Below are positions 20,095 to 32,189 of a DNA stretch of 64,000 nt, one piece after another; position 1 is the stretch's first letter; the number at the start of each line of letters is the position of its first letter. The stretch is from Sapria himalayana. Its lineage: Eukaryota > Streptophyta > Magnoliopsida > Malpighiales > Rafflesiaceae. Both the position numbers and the translations under genes were made by a program. The notes beneath the pieces are model-generated. The model saw nothing but the letters and a program-made list of their open reading frames with translations, was not told the origin of the DNA and searched no databases. The stretch spans positions 1,271,169 through 1,335,168 of the forward strand of contig JAREIK010002254.1 in NCBI GenBank assembly GCA_029783825.1. Reading direction: 5' to 3'.

Positions 20095-20099
20095 CAAAT
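19591..20099. other. no confirmed gene; (TA)15 at 20061-20090
   Basis: Unique-looking AT-rich sequence. A 30-codon frame at 19711-19803 (+) has mixed composition (reads MPITDLKIINLFRAIHP near its start) and could be an exon remnant, but there is nothing to support it. A perfect (TA)n closes the segment before R1. Confidence 0.3.
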
Positions 20100-21085
20100 T
20101 AATTGAATATATAAATCACTTAATTTGATAAATTCAAAACAAATTTATTATAATTAAGTCAATTAATGCATATATATATACATATTTTTTTTAATAAATA
20201 ATATTTAAAAGATATTTCATAGCACTAAAAAATGCTATTGAATAGTTCCTAACTTAAATAAGATTTTGGGTTTTAATATAAATTATATTGTATCAATATT
20301 TATATTAAATATAATTCATATTTTATAGAAATATACTTTTATTTTCTTACATGTATTCATTGATTAAATTAAATTATTGATAATCTCATTTAATCAATTT
20401 TTAATTATTTTCTCAATATTTTTCACTTATTAGAAATATTAGACTAAAACAAACCTATGGGGTTTACTAATATCAAAATTTATAAGTTTTTCGATGAGCC
20501 ATATTCAATCCTTCCAAAAGGATATATTCTATCTCCAATCAATATTCATCATACTTTTGAAAATTGTATCTAATTCATAGAGTTTCTAAATTTATTTCTA
20601 GATCTTACTTTTTATGAATTAAAATAGCTATTAACAAAGGCACGAAAGCATTAATTATTTTAAGAATAAGAGTAACAAAATTTATAATGATAATAGTATA
20701 TTTTATTTTATATCTAAGTATAAAAAATTACAATGTCTATGTTCCATTCAATATACTTAAGTGTGCTAGTACTATACGTTAGACTTCCATAATTATTCGT
20801 AGTTAAGATAGACCTACTGAAATTTTGTATTATTATCTTACCAATAGATTGTTTAGTTTTATGTAGATTGTGAACAACAATATTATATTCTACAAGAACT
20901 AATGATTTGATCTTTTATATATATATTAACTTTATGCATCAAATCATCTATTGTATAGAATAAAGAACATATTTTTGCAAATTTAGCTCATATTAAATTT
21001 TTTTATTAAAACAAGAAAATGATGTAAACCAAGAAAAAAAATAATCAAAAATAACTTTTAGTATAAAATAGTTTCAATAATTTAT
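20100..21085 (+). repeat. dispersed repeat R1, copy d
   Basis: It is collinear with 6405-7038 and 8878-9130 (+) in one uninterrupted copy, which shows that those two pieces are normally adjacent. Shared blocks are AAGAGTAACA, TACTTAAGTGTGCTAGTACTA, TAGACCTACTGAAAT and AATAATCAAAAATAACTTTTA. It ends close to the C-terminal end of a copia fossil on the opposite strand. Confidence 0.8.
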
Positions 21086-21109
21086 CACTTAGATTTGAAT
21101 TCACAATGT

Positions 21110-23300
21110 CACATGTTTGACTCTCATTCTTTTAACATGTCTCAAAAGTTTTAGCTAGATGGTTCTTCGTAAAAGGATCTGCCAAGTTATTTGTCAATAT
21201 TACATTTGTCACCACTACATCTTATCTTTTTATAATATCTATTATTAGATGAAATTTTGATTGATGTATCTGGCCTTCTTATGAGTCTTAGGTTCTTTAG
21301 AATTAGCAACTACTTTACTATTATTACAATAAAGTACAATAGATAGTTCATAAAAGGGTTGATCCCTAGATCCATTAGAAAGTTCATGAGCAATACGACT
21401 TCCTTGGCTACCTCTGAAGCTTCCACGTGCTCAATTTTGAAATATAAGTTTGAAATATAAGTTATTGTTTTTAATGCAAATTTCCTAGAAGGAATCATAC
21501 ATATCTGAATAACTTATCATAGTTCTTACTATGTTTATAAAAGTAATATTCTTTCTTTCTATCACATCATTCTACCATAGAATACTGGGTATAGACAATT
21601 GGGATGCAATTCCTTAATTTAATAAGTAGTCCATATACTATCTCATGAGGTACTCACCACCATGATGATGATTAGATTATAGTGTCTTGAGAAAATTATT
21701 CTGACATTTCACCATTTACATCATGTACACTTTGAATTTCTCAAAGTCATCTGACTTATAGCATATCAAATAGATATACTTATATCTTGAGTAATTATCA
21801 ATAAAAGTGATAAAATACTCAAAGCTACCTGTTGCTTGGATAGCCATGAGCCCACATAAAGCAAAATAAACCAATTTCACCATCTTTGACTTTATAGCCT
21901 TTATCAATAAGAGACTATTTGATCATTTTTCTTTCTAAGTAGGACTTACATGCTAGTAGTATTTTTATTTTCAATGAACTAGAGGTCCATATTTATTCAG
22001 TCTTGAAATTCATTTTATATTTATAAGCCCTATGCATAAGTGACAAATATAGGTCTAGTTAATATCCAAGTGATATTTTTTTTAAATGGCAAGATTTTAA
22101 TATTATTCGACTTATATCATTACAAAAAAGTAGAGAATATTTTAATAATATAAAGGTTGCCTTTTAATGTACCCGAATAAATAATTTTTTTATTCAAGTA
22201 AATTATTATAAAATTATTGAATATAAAGGAAAATCCATCATTAACCAATATTAAAACATAATTTAAGTTTCTTATGATTGAATGTACATAAAGATAATCT
22301 CTCAAAATTAAAATAATATCTCTCAAACAGAAGCATGCAATCTCTCACTATAATAGTTAGTCTTCGTACTATATCTCATGTGAAGATTAATTTCATCATT
22401 ACTTAGTTATCTAATTTCTCAAAACTACTTTAAAGAAGTATATACATTATTAGTTGTGCTCGTATCTACATACTAGGTATTCATAGATACTACTAAACAT
22501 GTTTCAACTAATAGTAATTGAGATTTAACTTGATTGCTTGCTGAGATAAAATAGAGACTACTTCTTTTAGTGTCTTAATTACTTTTAATAGAAATATTTT
22601 TCTTTTGGTTTTTTCACTCACACTTGAAATTTTGGAGCTATTGGCAGAACATGAGCACATTTCTGAATTTTCTTCTTCTCACCTTTTAGTTTAGAAGAAG
22701 TCCTTTAAGCCACAAATCCTTTAGATAGTTACATGATCATATTTTTAATTGATACCAATTCTTTAAGCAATTATATCAAAATTCAATCAAGTCTATTCAT
22801 GTTAAAGTAGGAAAAATTGCCTATAAGAATGTGGCTGCGATGGAAGAATGCTATCAATACAAGAATTTATATCAATCTCAACTCAAATGATCTCTAGTTG
22901 ATTCAGAATACCAATCATCTTCAAAACATGATTCCCCCACTAGGTTTGTTTTTAGTCATTGGAATATTCATTTGATCTATCATGGTATTTTGTCTAATAT
23001 AATGAGTTTGATTCCAAAATATTTCTTTGAGATTTGATATCATATCATAAGTAATTGCCTTGGATTGATACTAATATTGAAGTATATTTTCTATAGAAGC
23101 TAAAATATAATACCTTATCATTTCATCAGCCTTCACCAATTTCTTATAAGGCTTGTCTTCCAAAACAGCACCCCATCATAAAATTTATCTGGGCATTGAT
23201 ATGTGAGTATAAATTTGTAGTTCTCAGTAGTTAGAATAATATCAAGGTTTCTTTTCTAATTTATATAATTGGTCCTATCGAGTTTATTCTTTTTTGTGAA
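21110..23300 (-). pseudogene. decayed copia gag-pol with internal deletion
   Basis: Read on - from ~23300 to 21110 through many stops. Gag: NLDIILTTENYKF, MIRYYILASIENILQY, NLKEIFWNQ. Zinc-knuckle/protease zone: DTSTTNNVYTSL and SNDEINLHM, matching the DTGAT-x-H-x-C and H-V-G-N-G-x-x-V blocks. Pre-integrase and integrase: VYFALCGLMAIQATGSFEYF / TFIDNYSRYKYIYL (open frame 21716-21907), then GIASQLSIPSIPW and NDVIERKNITF near the catalytic Glu. It then passes almost directly into RNase H sequence (EHVEASEVAKEVVLLMNFLM, frame 21310-21498). RT is missing, so a ~1.5-2 kb internal deletion joins integrase to RNase H. The pol end near 21130 shows an ATSTDNLADPFTK-like remnant (reads NIDK-LGRSFYEEP). 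Confidence 0.75.
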
Positions 23301-23701
23301 TGATGACGAGTGAGTTGAAAGATATTTTCTTTAAAAATACCTAAAATTTTTATAATGGGGTTATCTATTTGAATTCTATTGCAAGAATTGATTCTCTTTA
23401 CAAATTCTTGAATTAATTCATCATCAATTTCGCATTCCATGTATAATATGCCTCAATGGAGGATATCTATCACTTATAATTTGTTCAAACAGATTAATTC
23501 CTATTAAACTTGTTGTCTAGGTAGTATATGGTGTCAAAATAGGTAAAACTAATGCCTTATCTTTGATGCCACAAATAATAGAAGTGACATGGATAGAGAA
23601 GATGCTATTATTTATAAGTAAGTGCGAACCATAACATAATTTAAAATTGGTCTTTCTTTAAATGTATCATTCAAATGGAGAATTGATTCATTTAAACACT
23701 C
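23301..23701. other. no gene seen; likely leader side of the copia fossil
   Basis: It lies upstream (element sense) of the decayed gag start at ~23300. No PBS or LTR end was recognised. Confidence 0.3.
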
Positions 23702-23945
23702 TAGAGGTGTCAAGTGGCCCGGGCAACCTGGACATGTCCTAAGGCATGGTGTGACTGAGTCGAGCCTGGCTCAGCATGGCACACTCTAGAACTATGCCTA
23801 GACTTGTGTCATGCTGGCACGAGGCATGTCTCGTGCCATGTGGGGCCAGGCACAACCCGACTGCCTGGCCCAAAACTATGGTCCAGCAGCACGGTCGGGT
23901 ACCATGCCGTGGAACTCGGGACAGGTTTCTGGCATAGTTTGATTG
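23702..23945. mobile_element. GC-rich hAT-type MITE, partial
   Basis: It starts TAGAGGTGTCAAGTGGCCCGGG, the same terminus as the complete elements at 27514 and 60053, and continues with GC-rich CATGGC/CACGGC-type sequence to about 23945. The opposite terminus was not found, so it is truncated or too diverged. The GC content contrasts sharply with the surrounding AT-rich DNA. Confidence 0.6.
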
Positions 23946-25049
23946 GACTATACCTACTTTTATTGTAAACGAAAATTTTTTTATTTAAAAAAAACTAGCC
24001 CCACTTTTTACACATGGAAAGTGTCAATGAAGAATAAAAATTCTAGGGCTGTCAAACTTCTATGGAGAATAATGACCTTTCCTCAAGTTACAATTATGAA
24101 CAGCCTTCACTTTCTTTATATTGATTGTTGCAGCATTAATTCATAACCATGACTTGATGAAATTAGTCATGAAAATCTTTGTAAGTCGTGAATATACCAT
24201 TGAGTTGTCACAAATATTCTACTATGCAATATAATATTCATAACCATGATTTTATCAATCAGTCATAGAAGTACTAACCTAGAAATACATCATGATTATA
24301 ATATTATTTTTTATGTTGTAATAGTCAAGTATTGGTTTGGTATAATTATTCATCAAATAGCCTATCATTGTGACTTATTATTTACAAAGCCATAACATCT
24401 AAGGCTCTAAGTGACAACGATATTTTCTACTATAAATATTATTTTTCAAATTTACTCTAATCATGATATTTTTTAGTGTCGACCTCATGTCTTAGATAAA
24501 TTAGCAAAGTCTGGTAAAACATAGCATCATGACTTTGTGTTCTAGGAAATAATATACTAATCATGATAATTCTAAATTCCATGACATTCTTATTCTAGAA
24601 AGAGAAAAACATTAACCAAACACAATGCCATGAATTTTTGATCAAGAAATAATTTTCTTGGTTACTGTCATTCTCAACACCACAATAAAATGGTTTTGAG
24701 AGAAATTAACTATGTCACAACATTTATTGCATCCATGACATCTAGAACCTAGTGAAACCCCAAAGGGGTGAAGAAACCGTGACCTCGAGTCAAAGACACA
24801 AATTCCAACTTAAAAGTTCACAAAAATCACCTAACATATAAAAATGACATTTAAGAAAAGAGGGTGAGATATAAGAGAAAGGCAAGTGAAAGAAGAGATA
24901 GAGAAGCAAAAGGAGACAAAAATCAAGCCATGAATTTTCAAAACCAAAGCGACATGATTTGCAACTAGTTTTAGGGGTAAATCTAAGGCTCACACACACA
25001 AAGATTGTTGGGTTTATTATATTGAGACCTTGATTCTCACTAGGACTAA
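23946..25049. other. no gene; CATGAC-motif repeat field
   Basis: From about 24130 to 24740 the motif (T)CATGA(C/T) recurs every few tens of bases, as at 26.57-27.24 and 30.16-30.62 kb. This looks like a strongly diverged tandem repeat of ~50 bp. The 24790-25074 (-) frame shows no family signal. Confidence 0.4.
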
Positions 25050-26360
25050 CTATGAGAAACCTTAAATTGCACAAGATGTGTTATGATTTAGTGAAGGTAC
25101 AAAACTCATAGTTATTTGACATGATTATAAAACTTAACTGACTGAGGCCCTCTCATCTAATATTATTGCAGAAGTAAATGGGTCTTATAAGTTATAAAGT
25201 AGACATAAATTTAGATATTGATCTCATCAGAATTATTTTGATAATTTGATTAATTGACATTGAATTCATATTTATACGAATTGAATAGATATACTTATTT
25301 GGTCTTTGGAAATAGACTTAGAAAAGTCAAACTCTAGCATTGGCATGTGTACTTATGTGTGATGATATTTGTTAGTATTTATTTTATATCATGCTTGGTT
25401 ATTTGATGGAGGGTCAATTAGTGTGAAATATCTATGTACTCTCTTGACATACAAGGTGGTCATCATCGGTTAGATTATTGCTACTAAGGATGATCCCCTC
25501 ATAATTGTCCATTCAGCATTTCAATACCCAATACATTGTTATGTGCAAAGATAAATATCATGTTCACTTCTTTTAGACACCATATCAATTATTCTTGATG
25601 ATTATTTTGAGTGCGTATTTATATTCAAAAACCTTTTAATGTTACACAAGACATGAGATAATGTGATATTAAATACATTTGTACTTTTGGCTTTGTAAGG
25701 GTCATACTCATACCAATTAAGCATGGCTTTTCATTAATCTCACATTTAAAAGTCATACAATCAAAAATGATTTGTAGGATTATAACCTTCTTAAGATTCT
25801 CTCCAACTTTTATTTCCCATGACATACCTTTCATCATCCATCAAGTTTGATACACGACTCTCATTTTATGGTGAAATTTCTAGGAAGATATTCGACTTAA
25901 CTCATACATTACTCTAATGTTAGCACTTTTATATAGAACACAATAGATTACAATAATTAATTTACTTTAACTTTGAGTTTTTACATATTATTATATCTCA
26001 TGCATTAAGATTAGAAGGGCTATGAACTATTTGAACCAAATAAGTATATCTCATGATTTATATATCATCATCTACCATGACCGATATACATACACAATAC
26101 ATTTGTAAAAACCATAATTCGTGATTCTAAGATGCATCTATATCCATCAACATCTAAATACATCACAAACACAAACACAATTCATAAATTTAATCATTAA
26201 TATATGTAAAATACATTATCAACCTTATAATTCAATTTAGTTGAACTTCATAAATAAATTCATTTGAGATGTATTTAGAATTATTTCATGGATCCAATGA
26301 TTCCCAATGAATGCTCAAACTAAACCTCTAAGCATAAATCCTAGTTTTAATCAATAATGC
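25050..26360 (+). repeat. LTR-like dispersed repeat R4, copy a
   Basis: This is the first of three direct copies (others at 28810-29860 and 32190-33290). Shared blocks in order include GTGAAGGTACAAAA-like, TGGGTCTTATAA, ATGATGATATTT, GACATACAAGGTGGTCATCAT, ATTATTCTTGATGATTATTTTGAG, ACATGAGATAATG, a CTCTC..CCCATGACATAC segment and CATCATCTACCATGACC..ATACATA. I take it for a decayed retrotransposon LTR or leader by its style; no terminal dinucleotides were fixed. Confidence 0.65.
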
Positions 26361-26569
26361 TTGTTGTCTACCTTAGATTTACCCTTGATTTGGTGCAGCA
26401 TTTTTGTTGCCTAGGGTTCTTGGTGATTTTCAAGTCCCATCTATTCTTCTTTGTTTGGATTGTCTCTAAATTAAGCTTTTATACTTCAATGATCCATGCG
26501 ATATTTTAAATAGAAAATTACAACACAAATTTAAAGTTATGACATTGACCTCTCCAAGGATCTTTGCTT

Positions 26570-27000
26570 GAGCACAAAAATCATGGCACTGGAATAGTCA
26601 ATTTGATCAAATACTTTCTATAATGTAATGTGACATCATTTAAAAAATTCATGGCTTTGCTCCTTGAATCTTGAACAAGACTTTCATGGTGCTGGAAATG
26701 ATTTTCACTTAAATATTTATGTAATAAAAAGTTTAGTTGTGATTGATCACAACTTTGGCCTTATATTTCTCTAGCTTTAAGTCATGGCTCTTAATGTGGC
26801 CATGACCAGAGTAAATGTTTCTATAACAAAATTATCATAGCTGAGAATATTCTTGTAACTAGAATGAATGTTTCTATAAGAAAATGTCATGGCCCTTGAA
26901 GGCCACAACTAGAGTAAATCTTTATGTAACTCAAAGTCATGGTTATTAATGTGGTTGAGGGCAAAATATAAGTTTATGAAGTAAAATATCATAGCATAAA
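26570..27000 (+). repeat. diverged ~52-bp tandem repeat
   Basis: Units begin TCATGGCTC/TCATAGCTG/TCATGGCCC/TCATGGTTA and carry AAT..TGTTTCTATAA-type middles at roughly 50-56-bp steps between 26775 and 26990. More eroded units lie on the 26570 side. Confidence 0.6.
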
Positions 27001-27119
27001 ATATTGTCACATCTTAAAGCCTTGAACATTTTTTAAATCGAAAAATGAACAAGTCACGCTGGAGTTTTTCCATGACTTTATGTTGGTGGGGTAAATGGTA
27101 GTGTGCCAAAGAAATAAAG

Positions 27120-27235
27120 TCATGGCCATGATATATTTTAGAGTTAGTACAACTATAACTCCATGATTATATCATGGTCATGATATATTTTCGAGTTAGT
27201 ACAACAATAACTCCGTGATTATATCATGGCCATAA
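27120..27235 (+). repeat. 52-bp tandem repeat, 2.2 well-kept units
   Basis: Units start at 27120, 27172 and 27224 (partial), each TCATGG(C/T)CATGATATATTTT with GAGTTAGTACAAC and ATAACTCC(A/G)TGATTAT. The exact 52-bp period and a handful of mismatches show a younger duplication of the older array upstream. Confidence 0.9.
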
Positions 27236-27513
27236 AGAATATTACATTATAAAATGATTATAGTAACACAAACAAAATCATGACATATAAAAAATATCAT
27301 GACTGACTATTTTGGTAAAGTTATGATCAAGAAATAATATCACGGTTAAATCTAATTTGAAAAGTATTTATAAGGCTTAGTTAAATCTCATCTATAAATG
27401 TTCAAATAATATCCATATCTCAACATCTCATTCAATTTCTTGCTTAGTGTCAAGGGAATTTTATGATTTTTTTGTTAGTGATAAATTTCAATATCAAAAA
27501 TTTATGTTCGACC

Positions 27514-28019
27514 TAGAGGTGGCAAACGGGTCGGGTCGAGCCTGTCCGGCTCTTTTTTTTTTGAGCACGAGCGTGCCTTCGTGCCGGGCCAGGCACAGTT
27601 ACTGTACCGTGCCGTGCCTGGCCCGCACGGTTTAAAATAGTCGGGCCCTGCACGGCCCACAAGCACGACAGGCCATGCCGTGCCTTGCCTGGCCCTCTCG
27701 GGCTGGCCTGTCCGTACGGTTCGAAATTCGGGGGACCGCGGGTCGGGTCGAATCAGACCCGACCCACGGTCTTTTTTGTGGGAGGGGCCATCGTGGGGTC
27801 GGGCTCAAGGGACACCCGACACGGGACGAACCCGTGCCGGAGTGCCGTGCCACAGGTTGAACCGTGCTGGGTCAGGCACGGCACGGCACGGACCAGGCAC
27901 GACTCGTGCCTAACCCGGACACGGCACGGGCCCGGGCACGGAATTTTCCCGTGCCGATCCGGCCCAGGCATGGCTGAACCGTGCCGGGCCGGGCCGGCCC
28001 AGCCCTGTTGACACCTCTA
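27514..28019. mobile_element. GC-rich hAT-type MITE, complete (506 bp)
   Basis: Terminal inverted repeats are TAGAGGTGGCAAACGGG on the left and, read inward from the right, TAGAGGTGTCAACAGGG. An 8-bp target duplication, GTTCGACC (27506-27513) and GTTCAACC (28020-28027), fits hAT superfamily insertion. The interior is rich in GTGCC, GGCACGG and CGGGCC and lacks a transposase. Open frames on both strands within it (up to 108 codons) follow from high GC and have no domain. It is non-autonomous and would need a hAT transposase supplied elsewhere; a hAT fossil lies at 33.4 kb but no link is shown. Confidence 0.85.
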
Positions 28020-28027
28020 GTTCAACC

Positions 28028-28809
28028 CAATAAAGATTCAAACTATTACATTCTTGCTAAAAATAGTAAATTTCCTATTTGATTTTCCCAACAAAATATC
28101 GTTTTGGTTCTCTTGATAGAGCCTTATATTACATTCTCACCAAATGCGATATACAAGGCATTTTCCATGGATTGTTTTTAGGTTTTTGTGTTTAAGCCTA
28201 AAAGAAACTTTTGGCGGTTGTCCGTGCCAACTCATGCAAGTTGTACATTGAAAACAATTAAAAAAAAAAAAAAGTTTGGAAACTAATCTGCCTGATTTAC
28301 AGAAAAGACAAATCTGATAAAGCAAACTTTTAATGCCTTAAAATGAAAGGAATTATCCACGTAGGTTTGCTCCAATAACATTATTCACCTACAAATAACT
28401 TACTTCGATTATTCCAATGTAAATAAATTCATATTTTATTTTACTTTTTGCTTAAATAATTAAGTATTTAAAATTTTTAAAGTTTCTTAAAAGCTATCAT
28501 TTCTACTTTTGAGCATTATATATTTTGATTATTTTTTAGTTCACTCTTACGCTGTTAATTATTGTCTGCATTTTACATACGTCGTATATTGTTTTCATCC
28601 CTTTCTAGGATAGTGTTTATTAATTTTTATGTTGCATTTTAATTTAACCTCCTCAATTTCTTAAATTATCCCTCATTGGTTTAAAATCAATATTTTACAA
28701 TGAAATGAACCAAGATTTTTTAAAATCATTTGCAAAACTAAAAATCGGCAAAATGAAGCTTTATCTTCTACATGATTTTTCCTTCTATTACTAGATATTT
28801 TCATTGATT
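28028..28809. other. no gene seen
   Basis: A spacer with an A14 run near 28260-28274. No coding or repeat copy was recognised. Confidence 0.3.
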
Positions 28810-29860
28810 TATACAAATTTGATATTTGATGCTTACGTGATAATAACCTTGATTGAGTGTTTTATTGTGTTTTTAAGTTGTGATAGATTCAAATGTGTTG
28901 ACTTTTGTATTAAATTATATTTGTTTATTAAATAAAAGGTGTATTAGTATGAAAACTCATGTTTCTCTTGTCATACAAAGTTGTCATCGATTGCAATGTC
29001 ACTATTAAAGATCAACTAATTGTTGCCTTATTATTTCATTACCAAAAAGATGTTCATATGTATAAAAGTTATTATAATGCCTAATTATTTTAGGCTATAC
29101 AACAAAATTTTGAAAATTTTGAATATGTATTTTATTCATCAATGTCAAATTATTTCAATAATTTGACATAATATGATACTAATTTCATTTATGTTATTGA
29201 CTTCATAAATGCTAAACTATTAATAATTTAAATCTATTCTCAAGAATTTTATCTATGGAATTGTACAAGCATAAAAGATTTAGGTTTGTCTCCACCAAGA
29301 GTCTCTCCCACTTGTACCATGTGACACCTGTTACTATTTATTATAGCCAACAACTCTCACCCCATAATAAAATTTTTAGGTAATATACTCTTCTTAACTT
29401 TGCTGTTTTTTAAAGATTAGTTCATCAAAATAGTATTAATTGGATTGATCTTTTATTTATTCATGTTAACTTAATAATCATACTCAGTGATTAATATATT
29501 TTAAAAGGTTTTTATATATTAGTTTATCTCATACATTAAAATTAGAAGATATACTATTTTATTTTAATCTCATGAATGTCTCATGGCATCCATGCCACCA
29601 TCTGCTATAATGGATATACATAAACCAACATTAATGAAAATTCTAATTTTCAATTCTCAAATATCAACATCCAAATATAATATAAACCAAACAAAAATTC
29701 CTCGATTCAATTATTTATCAGAACTTAATTATATTATCAACCATAAAATTCAATTTAGTTGGACATTAGAGATAAAATAATGTGAGATGAATGAAATGTA
29801 TCTTAAGATTATATAATTATCAATGAATGTCCAATTTAATTTTTGAAAACAAAATTCTAA
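28810..29860 (+). repeat. LTR-like dispersed repeat R4, copy b
   Basis: This is a direct copy of R4 with the same block order: GGTGTATTAGTATGAAAA, GTCATACAAAGTTGTCATC, a TCTCTCCCACTTGTACCATGTGA segment, and CATGGCATCCATGCCACCAT..ATAAACCAAC. It is more eroded than copy c in the middle. Confidence 0.6.
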
Positions 29861-31300
29861 TTCATACTGATTTTTCTTGTAATCATGATCCAAAGATTTG
29901 GAATACATCATTATCTTGTTTTTCTCACTTTTTTTTCTCTCTAGTGTAATTTTACACTTAAGGAATTCGTATATGACATTTTAAGTTGGATGTCTTAGCA
30001 TAGAGTTGAGGTAATGATTTTGTCCATCTCATCAAATTCTCTATATAGCATAAATGATGCAACATTACGAATAGTTATGATTGAGGTTTAAATTCTTTGT
30101 AATATACAAAACTGGGAATTAGCCAATACACTTATTGGAATGATTGAGTCAAATTATCTTTATATTATAAAGTCATGATGTTAGGAATTAGTCATGACAT
30201 TGATATTGGCTTTATAGATTAAGTATCATGACACTAGGAATGTGATAACTAAGTCAAATAGTTCCTATAGTGATGGCATGTAATATTATGACAGTTTTAG
30301 TGTTTTTTTTTATGGAAAACAAGGTCAAGATATTGAAAAATTTTATGACTACCGTAATTGCTTTCTAGAATAAAAAGTCACTATAAAATAATGATATCAT
30401 TACCCACATTGATATTAGCTCTATTTGAAAAACTTATGATTCTAGAATGTGTCATGACTACTTGTAACAATTAGATACTAGGCTACAGCAATATTAAAAT
30501 AATGTTAGCAATTAAGTAGTTAAGAACTTGAGTGATCCTGACTCCAAAAATTATCTTAGTCATCACAAGTATTTGCATAGTGAAATAATCATGTCGACTC
30601 GACAATATATTTATGGCATACAAAAAATGTCATTACTATTTTGCTAGAGTTACAATAAAGAAATGATGCAACAATCACTTAAGACTAAATGGATGGGGTT
30701 ATAAGTCTTGACTCACTTTTGCTTGTCTCTCTTATATGTCTTTCTCCACCAAGTCTATCAATTTCATCCAAATTATATATGATTTCTTAAACTTACATCA
30801 TTTATTCTTCAAAATAAAATTTTAGTAAAAACTCTTTCATAACCACTAGTATTCTTGTAGATACTCAATATTTTACTTTCTAAATAATATCATTTATTTA
30901 GTATTTTGAGTATCGGACAAAGTCACATACTAAAAGTATTCTTAATCCCCAAGTAATAAATCTCTCTCCAAACATTCATACCAAGAGAAAATATATTTAT
31001 AATAATAATGATTAGGTTTGAGTGTCATGGTGACATTTTATTTTGGCAATAGGATTTAGAGTTTCTAGATTTGTTAGGAAGTATATGGTTGATATCATTA
31101 AGTATTTATTTTTCACATAACTCAAAAAAAAATTTTAGGTTACATCTCAAGAAGCACTATATTTAATGTCATGGTTACCCTTATTTTTCAGATATATATA
31201 GTTTTTTGTCAAATACAAAAGTCCATGCTATTTTTTCAATAGTCTTTTTATTCTTCTCTCCTTATATGATTTCTGTTGATTAAATAAAATATATTCCAAT
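29861..31300. other. no gene; CATGAC-motif field at 30160-30620
   Basis: The CATGAC-type diverged repeat follows R4 copy b just as it follows copy a. The rest (30620-31300) shows no coding or terminal-repeat signal. Confidence 0.4.
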
Positions 31301-31369
31301 TTTTTTTGGGTAGTAATTTGAAAAAAAAAGTTGTGGTTTGACAATAATTATAAATTACCGTAATTTTGT

Positions 31370-31770
31370 TCTTAAGAGGTTTAGTTATTGTAGTTGTGAC
31401 TTTTTAAGTGACAACTTTCTTCACAGATCTAGTGACTTTTTTTGTGGCTTTTTTAGGTGTTACACCATATTTCTATAATTCAACTTCAACCTTGTCATCG
31501 AATTGTTCCTCTTACTCTTTTCACTTGTTATTATCTAAATATTCTTCATAAAAGATTATAGCATTCGGTGGAATAATTTCTAAAACTATTTCCAAATCTT
31601 CAAGTTTCTATTCTTTCTCTCTCATTCATTCTTCTTCCGAATCATTACCAATCTCTAACTCCGCAAGTAATTTCAATTTATGATCTTAAATTGTTATGGT
31701 ATGTGTTTGGCATAAATAAAGGGATTCTTTTTTTACATCATTTCTACCTTTTGTTTCTATCATTAAACTC
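31370..31770 (-). pseudogene. unidentified coding remnant, Lys/Glu-rich
   Basis: On the - strand a single frame can be followed for ~130 codons with only six or seven stops and strongly protein-like composition. From high to low coordinates it reads KESLYLCQTHTITI, KLKLLAELEIGNDSEEE, LEDLEIVLEIIPPNAIIFY, EEQFDDKVEVEL, KYGVTPKKATKKVTRSVKK. An acidic stretch is followed by a basic Lys/Thr/Val-rich tail. I do not recognise the family. It could be a host-gene pseudogene or a poorly conserved part of a transposon protein. No neighbouring feature explains it. Confidence 0.4.
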
Positions 31771-31779
31771 TAAAATGTA

Positions 31780-32189
31780 GTTTTGAACTAATGGTTGTTA
31801 TGTCCAATACAAACATTCGTGTTGTGGCGTTTGTTTTGGATACCAATAAAATGTATTTTTTTTAATTTTGAAACTAAGATAGATAGTATAGATTTAATAC
31901 AATATATAGTCTGTAGTGTCACTTATTATATTGAAGTGAATTTATCTCTATAGTTAAAAAAAATCTAGGTTTAGAGATTTCAACTCGATCTTAGAACTTT
32001 CTCATTTTATTTCTTTTGGCAACTACAAAATAAAAAACAAAGAAGGTGCACTCACAATACAAATACAATATAAATAATATAAAAAGTACATCAACATAAT
32101 TTGAAATAGAACTATCTTTTCACAAGGATGCTCATATAAACTCAAGTTAACAAATCAAATAATTATAAGACAATCCCTAATAGTGGTAC
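31780..32189. other. no gene seen
   Basis: AT-rich DNA between the unidentified remnant and R4 copy c. Nothing could be assigned. Confidence 0.3.

Noticed and set aside
25625..25837. 70-codon - strand frame in R4 copy a as a conserved gene
   Set aside because: The other R4 copies do not keep the frame.
27120..27235. Possible CRISPR-like or regulatory repeat
   Set aside because: Contiguous 52-bp units without spacers; a simple tandem duplication.
27447..28011. Frames of 60-108 codons, Gly/Arg/Pro-rich, on both strands
   Set aside because: They lie in a GC-rich non-autonomous MITE in which stops are rare by composition; no conserved domain.
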